From contig JAMXDE010000009.1 in the NCBI GenBank assembly GCA_026770025.1, forward strand, positions 2,455,001 to 2,519,000: DNA of 64,000 nt. The letters run 5' to 3'. The notes beneath the pieces were generated by a model, which saw only the letters and a program-made list of their open reading frames with translations, was not told the origin of the DNA and ran no database searches. Each line of letters opens with the position of its first letter. Within the stretch, counting starts at the first letter, position 1. Made by a program: the position numbers and the translations under genes. Source of the DNA: Craspedostauros australis (taxonomy: Eukaryota > Bacillariophyta > Bacillariophyceae > Mastogloiales > Achnanthaceae). Below are positions 31,001 to 40,893 of this stretch, piece by piece.

Positions 31001-33654
31001 TCCTGCTGCTGCTGTTGCCGCACGATGAGGCGGATATCCTGCAGGCTCCAGGACCACCTGTGGGTTTGGAAGGAGAAGGATAAGGCCCCGCGACGCTGCA
31101 GCATCTCCAAGAATTGCAAGATGGAGGCTGGGTTGCCGTGCGTGTGATCGTAGATGACTTGCGCGAAGGCCGTGACCTCAGATGCGTTGTGACTCGCAGT
31201 CAGCTCACTCAACAATTCCTGGACATTGTCGAGAGTGAGGCTTCCCAACCGCACCGTGGTTATCTGCGGCGTTGAAGGAGAATCCGATGTCGTGATGGTG
31301 GTGGTCCCGTGCACCGTGGTGATGGCGCCGCCGCCAGTGATGGAGGACGGCTGTTGCTGCTTTCCATGAAGTTTGGCGTCGGATTGTTTGTTCGCATGCT
31401 GCGAGCGTGATCCCTGGGCATTGGTGTTGTTCGCGGCAAAAACAGATTCCAGGAACGACAGGAACATGGGTGATAGACCGGATGCGGCTGCATTGTCCGC
31501 AGGCCCGAAGTAATTAGACGACGTGGATGCCATGCTGCTGCGCCTACGCTCCACGCTCGTGTTGGATGTGCCGGTCACGCTCGCAGGACCGACGTTCATG
31601 TTGCCTGACCGCATGAGAGGTTTGGGATGAGCGTTGGAGGAGTCCTGGCCGTTTCGGAGCCTCATGATGAGGGTGTCCACGGGATCGTCATCGCGGAAGC
31701 AACCGATGAAGAAGAAGTTGCGAATGCCAGGCGGTTCCAGCAACGATGTGATGAATTGGTACGATGCCTGATCGGCGTATTGGAGATCGTCCAGGAAGAG
31801 GATGACGGGATGCGTCGACGTGCAGACGATGCGAAGAATTTGACGGAACACCATGGCGAGCTGCTGGATATCCTGGGGTGTGATTGTGGACGTTGGCGCA
31901 GCTGTTTTGGAATCATCGTTGTTGTTGTTGTTGCTGTTGCTGTTTGCATGATGAGGCGGCGTGCCCGTGGATTCGGCGTTGTTGAGAGCTGGTGATGACT
32001 TACGTTGCAGATTTGGCTGCGGGATATTCCCCACAATGGAATGCAGCTTTGGGACGCTCTGGATCGCCCTCCAGAAGCTCTGCCGCTGCTCCCGGTTGGG
32101 CTTGTTGGCGTAGGAACGCCGGATGAGGGAGCGGATCTTGGTGCTGGATGCGGAACGTTCGAGGCCGGTGCACAGTTCGTCGAGAGCGTCGAGGAGAGCG
32201 GTCCCCGGCGGCGGAATGGCAGGATTCGCGTAGCCGTTGGCGGATGGCGGAATAGCGTCCGATACCACCTGCCCAGCCGCATTGATCGCGGCATGCTTGA
32301 CCGAGCTGCTGACATGTGCACCTTTTTTGGCGGAAGCATCACCCGTGGCCAGATTCTTGTTCTTCTTCGCGTTGCTGTTGTCATTGCTTGGCATGGCGGA
32401 ACGTCCCGCGGGACGCTGAAACCTCTGGAAGGTCCCCTTGCAAAAGGTGTGATACCGACTGCCGTGCGCAGCCGACGCATTATTTTGCAACGTCTCATAA
32501 AAGTCCAAGATGAATGCCGTCTTGCCAACACCCCATGGACCGTGCACGAAGAGCGCCTGCGACGACGACATGAACTGCGACACCGAGGAGGATGCATGCG
32601 GTGCGGTGGACACATTCCCGTCTCCGTTGCTGATTGCCTTGATGTTGCCCGCATTGATGCTGCCGCTGCCGCTGTTGAGTCTGTGATAGTAGGCGGAATT
32701 GCGGTGTTTGGCGGTGGTGTTGCCAGACGATGCAACGGAAGCGTTGCTGGCATCGTAGGCGGCGTGATTGGCACAGACCTGCCGATACAGCTCCTGCACG
32801 ATCGTCTGCTCGATGGCCCGGCCGCACAGATGCGTGATCTCCGCAAAGTTCTGTATCATCATGGCGCATGCATCCTCCTCCATGATCGATCGTGTGGAGG
32901 AATCCCTCGTTAGGGATGAGATCTTGGATGCTATGGATGTGCGATGCTGGGCACCGGATGTGAAGGAAGATCGGTGCGATGGTAACTGTAGTTGCTGCTG
33001 CTGCTGTTGTTGTTGTTGTTGTTGTGGATGACCGTGTGGGGATGTGCCGGAGGTGACTGATCGCCGCGGTCTATACTGCTGCATGAGAGAAGTGCCGTGG
33101 TTCGCCGTGTAGGAGTAGGAATGACGATGTATGGATTGCGATTGGATAGCTTTGCCGTTGTTGTGATGCTGCGCCTGCGGATGCGGTTGTTGCGATTGCT
33201 GCTGCTGCGATTGCTGCTGCTGAGGCGGCGGTTCTCCATAGCTCCCCTCCGTGATGACGGATTCATTGATGCTGCCCGTGGAGTTGAACTTGATGATGTT
33301 CCTTGGCGGTGCAGCTTGGGAGGGGGCGGAAGTGTATGCTGGCGGTTGCGACGGCGGTTGCGACGACGATTGCTGCGGTGAAATAGTTGCCGCTGCTCCG
33401 TTCCCATGATCGTGAGTTGCGTGAGCTGCGTGAGTGCTGGCGTTTCGATGGGGATGGTTGCCGTGAGTGACCATGGCAGGCGAAGTGATGTACCCGACCG
33501 GCGGAGGCGGCGAGACCGATGGTCCCTGCGGCTGTTGTTGTTGCTGCTGCTGCTGTTGCCTTTGTCGCGGTGGCTGTGGCGGGTGATGATGGTGCGTGCT
33601 GTAGTGATACGGCTGCACGGACGATTGTCCCGCATTCTGTGTGTAGCGGTCCAT
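28099..33654 (-). CDS. AAA/STAND ATPase with helical-repeat C terminus and polyQ N terminus
   Basis: A 1,851-residue intronless protein from ATG 33654 (the frame opens earlier only from a TTG, through a gttgca hexanucleotide run). Residues 1-270 are disordered with Gln, His and Ser runs. The ATPase has Walker A 'GPWGVGKT' (372-379) and Walker B 'VILFLDDLQYAD' (Asp622, Asp623). A 'RLGSLTLDNVQELLSELT' line and a 'GNPASILQFLEMLQRRGAL' winged-helix-like region follow, as in MalT/STAND and AAA_16 signalling ATPases. The C-terminal 900 residues look like TPR-type helical repeats and end in 'ERFARASLKLN...RLYAEWGAIAKVRQL', the tail seen before sensor domains in related proteins. Here no kinase or cyclase follows; a short Gln/His tail closes the protein. 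Role probably signal-dependent scaffold or regulator; partner unknown. Confidence 0.9.
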   Translation of the reverse strand: MDRYTQNAGQSSVQPYHYSTHHHHPPQPPRQRQQQQQQQQQPQGPSVSPPPPVGYITSPAMVTHGNHPHRNASTHAAHATHDHGNGAAATISPQQSSSQPPSQPPAYTSAPSQAAPPRNIIKFNSTGSINESVITEGSYGEPPPQQQQSQQQQSQQPHPQAQHHNNGKAIQSQSIHRHSYSYTANHGTSLMQQYRPRRSVTSGTSPHGHPQQQQQQQQQQQLQLPSHRSSFTSGAQHRTSIASKISSLTRDSSTRSIMEEDACAMMIQNFAEITHLCGRAIEQTIVQELYRQVCANHAAYDASNASVASSGNTTAKHRNSAYYHRLNSGSGSINAGNIKAISNGDGNVSTAPHASSSVSQFMSSSQALFVHGPWGVGKTAFILDFYETLQNNASAAHGSRYHTFCKGTFQRFQRPAGRSAMPSNDNSNAKKNKNLATGDASAKKGAHVSSSVKHAAINAAGQVVSDAIPPSANGYANPAIPPPGTALLDALDELCTGLERSASSTKIRSLIRRSYANKPNREQRQSFWRAIQSVPKLHSIVGNIPQPNLQRKSSPALNNAESTGTPPHHANSNSNNNNNDDSKTAAPTSTITPQDIQQLAMVFRQILRIVCTSTHPVILFLDDLQYADQASYQFITSLLEPPGIRNFFFIGCFRDDDPVDTLIMRLRNGQDSSNAHPKPLMRSGNMNVGPASVTGTSNTSVERRRSSMASTSSNYFGPADNAAASGLSPMFLSFLESVFAANNTNAQGSRSQHANKQSDAKLHGKQQQPSSITGGGAITTVHGTTTITTSDSPSTPQITTVRLGSLTLDNVQELLSELTASHNASEVTAFAQVIYDHTHGNPASILQFLEMLQRRGALSFSFQTHRWSWSLQDIRLIVRQQQQQEDQDLQNNVENVTPAPSGTSTLAGASMKPTDWKNRIQHVPKEGQTLLRLAACIGMTFDSTMLQYLAMHLGMLDVDYHLEMKQAMKSVVEEAVSGRLIHPDQLQQVMQTQMSNIIEDDGDDASLRQSFYEESLSMSINEAEIQGMIRPVMSTKRTSPNFSGMSADGGPASTTKHRFTDPTIYQYFVDETPAGEERAKLHLGIGQVLRSFNEYRPEDEILFAAIDHLHRGASCYLASSKKRMPNKIRKHGENSGSNKPAISAETAGTSAGQAELVNVLRKEKPGSVDVIDGGLDGSDGNDVLPDSDRVAIIELHMVASDKARSQSAFFLAADVLSRAIDLVKEAHDWKHHYPMMLHLHTMAANADIACGRTETANANIQQVLTHSRSLPDRLDAEFNKLQVLQSQAKLQAAADSTLTVLSVLGVSPPDRMNRRVLNKLMRTVRDDVQSTDESSLLHSVHVQDDQQTQKLRFLSALAMIAYHQADADWLTWSYLEMMRISVRKMMLCRYTPSAFAGYGFLLASLGDMEQAYHYSKLAVSLSDRLENDGCVPVTTWIVYSHLHHLGNSLLDAVSPLLAGYQTGISSGNVAYATRCIASSAAMGFVCALPLRPYREDMKHVCAQLRTLRQDVQWRMAVPFWLVAEEMIGGERRRPYQHHNQHVGEGESEQIREFREQKKEYEDVIAAALHNNAAATGAEKLSVLYHCFLRCMTSYILFQFDEAERWRCELEKRRKKVTVLQSHFLTPMICLFAGLTCFHRFQETRSRKYRRKGRKMRKQLADMINSDGTFLNYQGMLHLLDAEDTLKGSREKRRLYEDAIHAFSNAGWIHLQAVAAERFARASLKLNERDMHQNLLRVSIRLYAEWGAIAKVRQLRDENGLPLDELQSDEGQHRQHSNPHPHQPHFTPPEQQQHQQHQQHDERQQQPGSNAAFGVQRSSQGNRSSANLTRLSHFTPMEGHKEEDYISSDTFF
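32990..33026. repeat. CAG/CAA run encoding polyglutamine
   Basis: A mixed CTG/TTG run on the plus strand is read on the minus strand as a glutamine tract in the AAA ATPase. Similar shorter tracts lie near 33,190-33,230 and 33,530-33,560. Confidence 0.85.
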
Positions 33655-35373
33655 CCTGGCGGTTGCAGTTGCAGTTGCAGTTGCTGTTGCAGTTGCTGTT
33701 GCGGAGATGAATGGTTCTCCTAGCTCGTACTTTGTCCACAAGCCAACCTGCTTTCGGTTCCTCCTTCTTGTTGTGTCAACAGCCTTCCTCTTGCCTTCCT
33801 CCTCGTGAACAAGACAGTTGTCGACAGTTGCTGAGCAACTTGCGTCCTTATCTGCTGACTGCTGTCAGGCGTACCAACCTCAGTGAGATGCCGATAGCAA
33901 CGTACGAGTACGATTCCGAGCACGAGTCCAGGGAGTGGGTTGCAGCAGCTGTCGCAGTGGCTGTCACAATGGCTGGCTGCGGTTGTTGGAGCGATGAACG
34001 GGCCTTTTGAGCAGTGCTCGTTCTCCCGCTTGCTGCAAGATGGACCTGCGACAGGAATGCGCTTGGCGTCTCCTCTCTCCAGAGTTGGATCGATTGTGTT
34101 GCTTGATGCTGCTATTGCTATTGCTATTGCTAATTGTGCTGATGTTGTCTGTGGCTGTCAACCTCAAAGTGGTGGAGCTTGCTGTGCTTCCCCGTTCGCC
34201 TCTTGATTGGTGGCCTTCCTGCGTTTGTCCACCGATGTGTCGCTGTTTTCTTGGTTGCCGTTTCTTGGCCGCTGCGCTGTTGCCTGCTTTCTTGGTGTTC
34301 GTTCTTGTTTGTGCGCAGCCAAGGCGACGAAACAGACATCGCGAACACACAAACAAACACACCAAGCAAACATCAGCGACATCAACCACGGACGTCAAAA
34401 CCAGTCCTGTTTTTGCATCGCCACGTGATTCGTTGCTGCACACGCAAACACGGCGTGAACGGCGCGCCTCTTTTGGCACTGCAGCAAGCAACACCATCGC
34501 ATCACATTGTATTGCCCTTTCGCTTGGATTGGAGAAAATAGCTCTCGGTCTTTCTGGTCATGGTTACTTTGATAAATCCATGTCCACCCACCATGTCGCA
34601 CAGGACATCTACTAACAACAACAAAGAAGCCCGATGACGCAGTGCGACAACAGCGACTAGGCCAGTCATCGCTGGACGGGAGTAAAAACGTGTGGCGGGA
34701 ATCAAGTGACTGTGAGTCATGATCAACAACACGTGGTTTCGTGCTTCTCCTCTGTTGCACTCAACAAGCCGCGACTGCGATCAACACTCGCTCTTGCCCT
34801 CTCCACCTTGTTCGCCGCTTCTCGTTTGCGTTGGCGACAGGCCTAACTTTGCCAGTTCCTTCCATCTCCATCAGTGTCCATCATCAAGATGAGTCAGGAG
34901 ACAAGATTCTTCATGGAGTGCACACAGATGAAAGGTTGGAGTCCAATGCGCCTGTTGATGCGGCATTGTTTGCTTTCGCGTAGTAGCTCGCAGACTGCTG
35001 TTAATGTGGGGGTTTTCTATTGGAGTCGCTAATATGTTAGGTCTTGGTTTTGGGATCAAGTGCATCGTACGCTTCGTCGACGAAATGGTGGCGATCAAGA
35101 GCGGCAGGCAGCTCATGATTCGTCGCGGGAGATGGATTGAATAAAACGCCTGAGAACTTGAAACCTCCTGCATGGTTGTTGCGATGTATGCTCTGGTCGC
35201 CGCCTCGTCCACACGAGCTGCATTCGACGCCAAAGGGTCACTCATTGCGATGATGATGATGATGATAATGATGCTGACGCTCATGGCGCCGATGCTGACA
35301 ATCATGCGTGCGAGCTACGCCGACGACGGTGGTCTGGACACCGCTGAGGTGAAGACTGCAAAAGCAGCGATCT
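33655..35373. other. Gap between AAA ATPase and IF1-like gene
   Basis: Upstream region of the ATPase and 3' flank of the small IF1-like gene. It contains a 'cgtacgagtacg' stretch at about 33,901 and an ATG-repeat (gatgatgatgatgataatgatg) near 35,250-35,272. Open frames of 100-200 codons are present on both strands but appear non-coding. Confidence 0.4.
33662..33703. repeat. GTTGCA/GTTGCT hexanucleotide repeat at the start of the ATPase gene
   Basis: Seven hexanucleotide units lie immediately upstream of ATG 33654, in the 5' leader. They stay open in the gene's frame, which is why a start scan can extend past the true ATG. Confidence 0.75.
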
Positions 35374-36118
35374 CTACTTCAATCCGAGCTTCCATTTCGC
35401 CATGCGCTCCAATCCAGTCTCCGATACGTTGCCATCACCGGTCGCGGCGAGCATCGAGGAAACTTCCTGCATCACGGGCGAGATGACCTCGCTGTGGATG
35501 CGGTGCTCTTCGTCCGTCGCTTCCAGGGCCCTGATTTCGCGGAGCTTCTCTCTCCATTTCTCGTCTTGGGCTCTCATGAAACGATCCTCTTCCACTCGTT
35601 CCTGTTCGGTCGTGTATATATATGTGTGTGTGTTGTTTTGTTTGCATCCGAATGTGGCATGTGACGGGCATTTCATTTTTTGTTGATGGCGGTGACGTCG
35701 ATCATGGCATGGTGCCCGCAGTATCGAACGATGCGACGGAACAGCATCGACGCAAGCAAACGCAAACAAGCAAACGCAAGCACAAGCACAAGCCACAACA
35801 CAGGAATCAATGCAACATGATAATATGAGAAATGGGAGAGGGGCAAGGTGGGCACACCGATACGCGAGCGAGTGAAGATACCAGGATGCTGAATCGATTG
35901 CATAGTGAAGGTGGGGGAAAGAAGAGTGAATCGCAAAGCGCGACACCATACAACAGACCAAGCATAGTGAACGGCATCCCCAATGATCTGCCATCGTCCA
36001 AGTCATGAATCGATCCGCGCAACACCGACTCCTTTCGTCCTTCGTGGAATCAGCAGCCATCGGCAGTGCAAGACCCAGAACTTACCTTGCCCTTGAGGGT
36101 ATCCTGGAGGGAAGCCAT
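35374..36118 (-). CDS. Two-exon small protein resembling mitochondrial ATPase inhibitor IF1
   Basis: Spliced model: exon 1 is 36,086-36,118 (ATG in an 'aaccATGG' context; MASLQDTLKGK), the intron is 35,602-36,085 (484 nt; donor AAG|GTAAGT, acceptor gaacag|GAACG, both at phase 0), and exon 2 is 35,374-35,601. The product is 86 residues. The sequence 'ERVEEDRFMRAQDEKWREKL' matches the acidic/basic helix of IF1 proteins, which block the F1 ATPase when the proton gradient collapses. IF1 would act in the mitochondrial matrix, but no clear targeting peptide is visible, so the assignment is tentative. The C-terminal half ('VMQEVSSMLAATGDGN') has no IF1 counterpart I know. The intron holds TA/TG-rich sequence near its 3' end. 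Confidence 0.6.
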
Positions 36119-37526
36119 GGTTCGTGCATTGCGGGACAACGCTGTGCGGGTCAGAGTGGACGTTCGTGAGAAGCGGCTGAGCATCATCTTGTTACTCCTC
36201 TTCCTTCTTGTTCGTGTGGGATTCCTTCGCGGTTTCTTGCGATTGTTCTTTGCGGTTGTTGCCTTTGTGTTCTGGTCTCAAATTGTGACTGCTCCCGGCA
36301 GCTTGCCTCCCGGACTCGCGCTGTGTCATCCTGCCTCATCTGATGCCGCTCCACCGCGTTGCTTCTGGCAGCGGTGCTCTCTCTCTCTCTCGCTGTGGCC
36401 ATCGCGGCCGCCCCATGTGTGTTGTGCCTTGCGTGAGGTGTCAGCCTCCTCGTGGTTCGCATCCTCGTTCGCGTTATCTTCGACCCTCCCCCTTCGTCCC
36501 AACGTCATCGCGATGTGAGGAGTGCGTGTTGACACCAGATTGACATGAATGGCAGCTGCACGAAAAAGAACACGCACAATGCGGTAAAAAGAAGCCTTTG
36601 GTTGATTTGTGGAACGAAAAATGGGAACAGATGAATACAAAAGCGAACCCCAATGTCATCAAAGCAGTCAAAGGGGTCCTCACGCCGATCAGTTGGACTA
36701 GTCCAGTTTTGAATCCTTCATCATGTCGCATGTGACATGATATAGTCGTTATTTCTCCTTCCTCCATTCGACCGTTTTTGGTCCTCACAAAACACATCGA
36801 AACATGACCAGACAACGCCGTCAATGCAAACACGTGAAACTGGCCGTTGCCCTTCGTCACCATGTGCTTGTAGGCGGAGTCGGAGAAGCACAAGCATACT
36901 TTGCTTCCCCATTACTCCATTGGGTGTTGCTTACGGTACTGGAGTTGTGAAGCATGGTATATAGTAATAACGTGCAAAGTATAATACCATACTCGACTCC
37001 TGGTTTTACTCGTATGTGTGCAGATCCCATCCCGTATTCATCGCGCTACCGCCACCGGTTCGTCATGAATGTGTTCACATGGACTTCAGGTGGCTGCTCC
37101 GACCATTCCCATCGCCGACGCTGTCGCCATCGAGATTGAGATCGCCATCCTCGATAAGCACCATCTTCGTTGTCCTGTTGTTGGACTCGTGGAGAGGTAC
37201 ATGCCAACAACCATACTGGAACAAGTAGAGATCCGCAAAACCATCCGCTTGTCTGGTTCTGACAGCTTCATCCACCATCGGGAACAAACACGTCTTCCGG
37301 TGTGATCCATCAACTCACAAATTCTCGATTGCTACTTTCATCACAGCCACCGCCATCTCCACACCCATCGCCACCGCCACTACCACAACCACAACCATCG
37401 CGATTCGGAAAAGTCTCGGAATAGGCTTGCATCAACGATCAAGCATCAGGCATCAAGCAATTATCAGGACTCGCCTCTCATCATCAGCAGAACCAAACGC
37501 GTCTTCCTCAATCAAAGCGAGACAAA
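36119..37526. other. Divergent intergenic region
   Basis: Upstream of both the minus-strand IF1-like gene and the plus-strand gene at 37527. It contains an AT-rich block near 36,955-36,995 (tatatagtaataacgtgc) and a CT-repeat near 36,375-36,395. No gene seen. Confidence 0.45.
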
Positions 37527-38783
37527 ATGCCCTCCAATATGAATGGCATGAACAGCATGGACACAATGCATGCGATGAATCGCACCACGAATCCAACAAT
37601 AGGCGCCGTACACAAGAGCAGCAACCAACAGGGTATGGCACTGCCACGACGCGCATTTCAGGATCGCAGCAATGCAGTTTCAAGAAACCCAACCAATGGT
37701 GGCAAACCGAGCATTTCGAAGACAGCGAAGACGTCAAAGAAGTCGCACAGCAGCAGCACCAGCAGCCAGACTGGGCAGCAGATCATCTTCCGCACAAGAC
37801 CACCGTTCCAAAACATCAACAAATTCACCATCCCGCAGTTGCCGCATGTGCCAGGGCCCATGTCGAAGCCGTTCAACGGGGTTCGATTCAATCACCTTCC
37901 CGATCGCAATTTGGTGCCGAGCTCATCTCCATTGCCACGATCGCTGTCGTCCTCTTCGCTGACTTTGTCGCCGTTGCCAACGGCATCGTCAGATACAGTG
38001 CTACTTGTGCCAAACAAGCGCGACGGATCGAGCGCACTGGTCAAAGGCATTCCGCTCAAATCCAACGCCACTCTAAAAGCGTCCGCGCAGCGCGGGGCAT
38101 TTGCAACGAAGGATGCAGGCAAGGTCCGCGGCAGTTTGCATATCCACGATGACTTTGCCTCTGATACACAAAGTGCTCACAGCACGGAGCACAAACCAAA
38201 CATCGCGTCCTGCGGCGAAGTCTGCATCGACCTGCGGAAGGCAGCGAAGGGATCGCGCCTGCATCAATGGCTCCAAACCAAGAAGGATCAACGCGCGGTG
38301 GCTGACCGCATGGCCCCGGGCCAGGAATCGTCGAACGCGTCGCTTCTTCGGTGCACCAACGCGAGATTCCAGGATATGGTGGAAATGGAGAGCCTGGTCC
38401 TCGGCGATGGCGCGACGAACGGTCGCTGCACGTCCACGACCTTCTGGTTCCACATCATACGAACGTTCGACCAATTCAAGAGGAGGTATGCCGGCATCCA
38501 AGATCCCAGCATACAGCTTGCAATATTGTTTGGGTTCTGCCATTGCATCTACATCAACGACAGCTGGATATCCAACCACGGGCGCGGATGGGGCGGAGAT
38601 GCCATGATTGCAACATTGGCACGATACTGGAAGAAGCTCTTGTCGAACCACACGCCCCTTGCTGTCGGCCTCGATCTCCAAACGTCCTACCCCACCGTCT
38701 TGAAGTTCTTGCACCACTTCAAAATGAAGGTCGAACGGAAGGACATGTACGGCGACCCGCCGCTGCGTTTCGACTACGGTTGA
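37527..38783 (+). CDS. Unrecognised protein, first of two tandem paralogues
   Basis: 418 residues from ATG 37527. Residues 1-200 are low in complexity (Asn, Ser, Pro). The C-terminal 150 residues form a compact helical domain with 'RTFDQFKRRYAGIQDPSIQL', 'LARYWKKLLSNHTPLAVGLD' and 'SYPTVLKFLHHFKMKVE'. The same layout recurs in the next gene (39,775-40,893). The all-helical look with a W-K-LL and a G-D-SYP motif recalls cyclin-box proteins, but I cannot place it in a known family. No signal peptide. Same orientation as its neighbour, about 1 kb apart. Confidence 0.8.
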   Translation: MPSNMNGMNSMDTMHAMNRTTNPTIGAVHKSSNQQGMALPRRAFQDRSNAVSRNPTNGGKPSISKTAKTSKKSHSSSTSSQTGQQIIFRTRPPFQNINKFTIPQLPHVPGPMSKPFNGVRFNHLPDRNLVPSSSPLPRSLSSSSLTLSPLPTASSDTVLLVPNKRDGSSALVKGIPLKSNATLKASAQRGAFATKDAGKVRGSLHIHDDFASDTQSAHSTEHKPNIASCGEVCIDLRKAAKGSRLHQWLQTKKDQRAVADRMAPGQESSNASLLRCTNARFQDMVEMESLVLGDGATNGRCTSTTFWFHIIRTFDQFKRRYAGIQDPSIQLAILFGFCHCIYINDSWISNHGRGWGGDAMIATLARYWKKLLSNHTPLAVGLDLQTSYPTVLKFLHHFKMKVERKDMYGDPPLRFDYG

Positions 38784-39774
38784 ATATGCCGTCCGACGCC
38801 GCTTCTCAACGCTCAACCAGGGAACATGAATCGATCAAAGCCACCAACAAAACGCATGATGAATCAACTGTATGCGCGAGCAACTGCAATGGAGCATCCG
38901 TCGGTGGACATGAGAGCGAAACATAGGATGGTGGAACAGTGATACGAGTAGAGTGTATCAACGTAAAGTCCGATAAATCGTCACGACCAACTTCAGGAAC
39001 GCATTCTCTGAACATCATCATGTGATACATATTAGGACAACGGGATGGTGGACCGCATCATGTACCATGCATCGTACATACCCGTACGCTGTTCTTGAAG
39101 TTGGTGGTGGTGGTGGTGTTGGAGTTGGAGCTGGAGTTGTCGTGGGTAGATAGCACTCACCTCGCGCGGCACGAGCTCATGTTGGTCAGCGACATCGGCG
39201 GTTCGTGCACAGAGGTCCCATGGTGGGTATGGGCGACGAGGAGTCGTTTGTCCTGTGGTTCGTACCGAAAGACGCGCGAGGCGGGCAACAGTTTTTGCAG
39301 TTCCCATCTGAAGGAGACACAACATCAACCACAGTGGTTGAATGGGCCACAACGGGAAATTCAAAACCAAACCCACGAAATAGACAAGACTTCACGCAAC
39401 AACCAAATCGCAGTATGCTTGGACCCATCGCATCCCGTTGCATCACTCTTCGATTGCACGGTGCCGTTGCCAAGTTCGTTGTTGTTGTTGCCTTCAAACT
39501 TGATCCGTGGCCACATCTACCATACCACGCGAGTACCAACGCCTCACAAATCGAGGATCATCCGCTTTCGTACGCGTGGACGAGCGCCTTCTGCACCATA
39601 CGCATGTGTGTATCCGTACGGATCCTTTGTGAGCATCGATCACGTGAAGCAATACAAGGACGGCAATCAGAAGACAGCGACACAACACGGACCATCACAC
39701 AACGGACGCAACATTCATCAACAGCAACCTGCAGCAACAACGCAGAGCTACACGCGACAACAACGGCAACTACC
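38784..39774. other. Gap between tandem paralogues
   Basis: Includes the 3' flank of the first paralogue and the leader of the second. The second gene's frame stays open from about 39,220, but the composition there is unlike its coding part, so I treat it as leader. A good donor-like sequence occurs on the minus strand near 39,157-39,163 without a convincing gene around it. Confidence 0.4.
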
Positions 39775-40893
39775 ATGTTGGTCCGGCATCAGCACAATCC
39801 TATGTTCGTGTCCAAGCATAAACGGCAGAAGGTCGCCATCTCGCCTGCCTGTCGGCGACAGAAAGTTCTGTCGGATGCCCACATGTTTCCATTTCCACGC
39901 ACGAAGCCCAGGGCCGCCCATGAGCAGCGCACTGACTATGATCATCAAGGACATACAAACTCATCAACCAGTTGGATGAACTACGACGAGTGTATCAATG
40001 AAACCGATCCCGCCCAAGCAGCTGCCGTGGGTCCCCGTCCCGATGCGTTCGAACCGTCCATCGGTTACCACCGCCCCAGGCGCATTTCGTTGGACGGATG
40101 CGCATCTGATTCGCCAGAAATCTCCACCTTGGCATCGACGTCGCCATTCCCGCTGCGTCACACTCAGCCTGATGAGGCCGCCGACATCCCCATCGACTGT
40201 TGGCTGATGCTGCCCACATCAAACCATGGAAATTATTACGATATATTCACCGCAAATGTCTTGTCCAGCAGTGCCCTTGACAGTGGCACCGCGAAAAGAT
40301 CGCCGTTCGAGCAGAAGATGAAGAAACTGTACGGTCTCATGGTGGATACGCACAGCAAGGGTGCTGGTCTCGTGTACACGCGCGAGATCTTCGAACCGAA
40401 CGACGTCGACTTTCGACATGGCCAGCGCATCGACGTGACGCAGCTTTCTCATGATCAAGTCGATCGGCTCGGGCTGATGGTCATGCGCCCGGAGCTTCAG
40501 CAAACGCTCATCGCGTACCTCACCTTCTTCGACCACGCCGCCACGAGCCGCTCGGTTAACGTCGTGTTTGAACACTTCACGCAATTCAAAATGAAGTACA
40601 GCAGGCTCCGCAGCTATGAGGAGAAGCTCTGTCGGTTGTTCAGCATCACATTCGCGCTGAATCGGTACACTTGGTGGCTGCGCGTCGAAGGTGGACACAG
40701 CGAGCGCCGAGATGTGATTGAGGGACTCGCGTTGCGCTGGAAGAACCTGCTACAGCACAAGGCACCGCATGAGCTCGGAGTGGACAAGGAGTTTTCCTAT
40801 CCGGCCATCGTCGCGCTCTTGGTGGACTTTCAGAGCCAAATCGAATCTGCGCTGACAACTGCCAGTCCACGGGTATTCTTCAACTTCAGTTAA
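39775..40893 (+). CDS. Unrecognised protein, second of two tandem paralogues
   Basis: 372 residues from ATG 39775 (an in-frame ATG at 39,220 would add 185 low-complexity residues, judged less likely). The C-terminal domain carries 'HFTQFKMKYSRLRSYEEKL', 'ALRWKNLLQHKAPHELGVDK' and 'SYPAIVALLVDFQSQIE', which align motif by motif with the first paralogue. It ends 'RVFFNFS'. It also has 'PIDCWLMLPTS' and 'GQRIDVTQLSHDQVDRLGLM' before the domain. AT-rich sequence (about 40,925-40,950) follows the stop and may hold the polyadenylation region. Function unknown. Confidence 0.78.
   Translation: MLVRHQHNPMFVSKHKRQKVAISPACRRQKVLSDAHMFPFPRTKPRAAHEQRTDYDHQGHTNSSTSWMNYDECINETDPAQAAAVGPRPDAFEPSIGYHRPRRISLDGCASDSPEISTLASTSPFPLRHTQPDEAADIPIDCWLMLPTSNHGNYYDIFTANVLSSSALDSGTAKRSPFEQKMKKLYGLMVDTHSKGAGLVYTREIFEPNDVDFRHGQRIDVTQLSHDQVDRLGLMVMRPELQQTLIAYLTFFDHAATSRSVNVVFEHFTQFKMKYSRLRSYEEKLCRLFSITFALNRYTWWLRVEGGHSERRDVIEGLALRWKNLLQHKAPHELGVDKEFSYPAIVALLVDFQSQIESALTTASPRVFFNFS

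Noticed and set aside
31662-32913. Long frames overlapping the AAA ATPase gene (394 codons in another minus-strand frame; 302 codons on the plus strand at 32,005-32,913)
   Set aside because: Shadows of the ATPase reading frame, which carries Walker A and B and continues uninterrupted for 1,851 codons.
34871-35305. 144-codon minus-strand frame with an isoleucine run
   Set aside because: The run comes from a GAT repeat read antisense; the rest lacks recognisable coding character. It cannot be fully excluded as a small gene.
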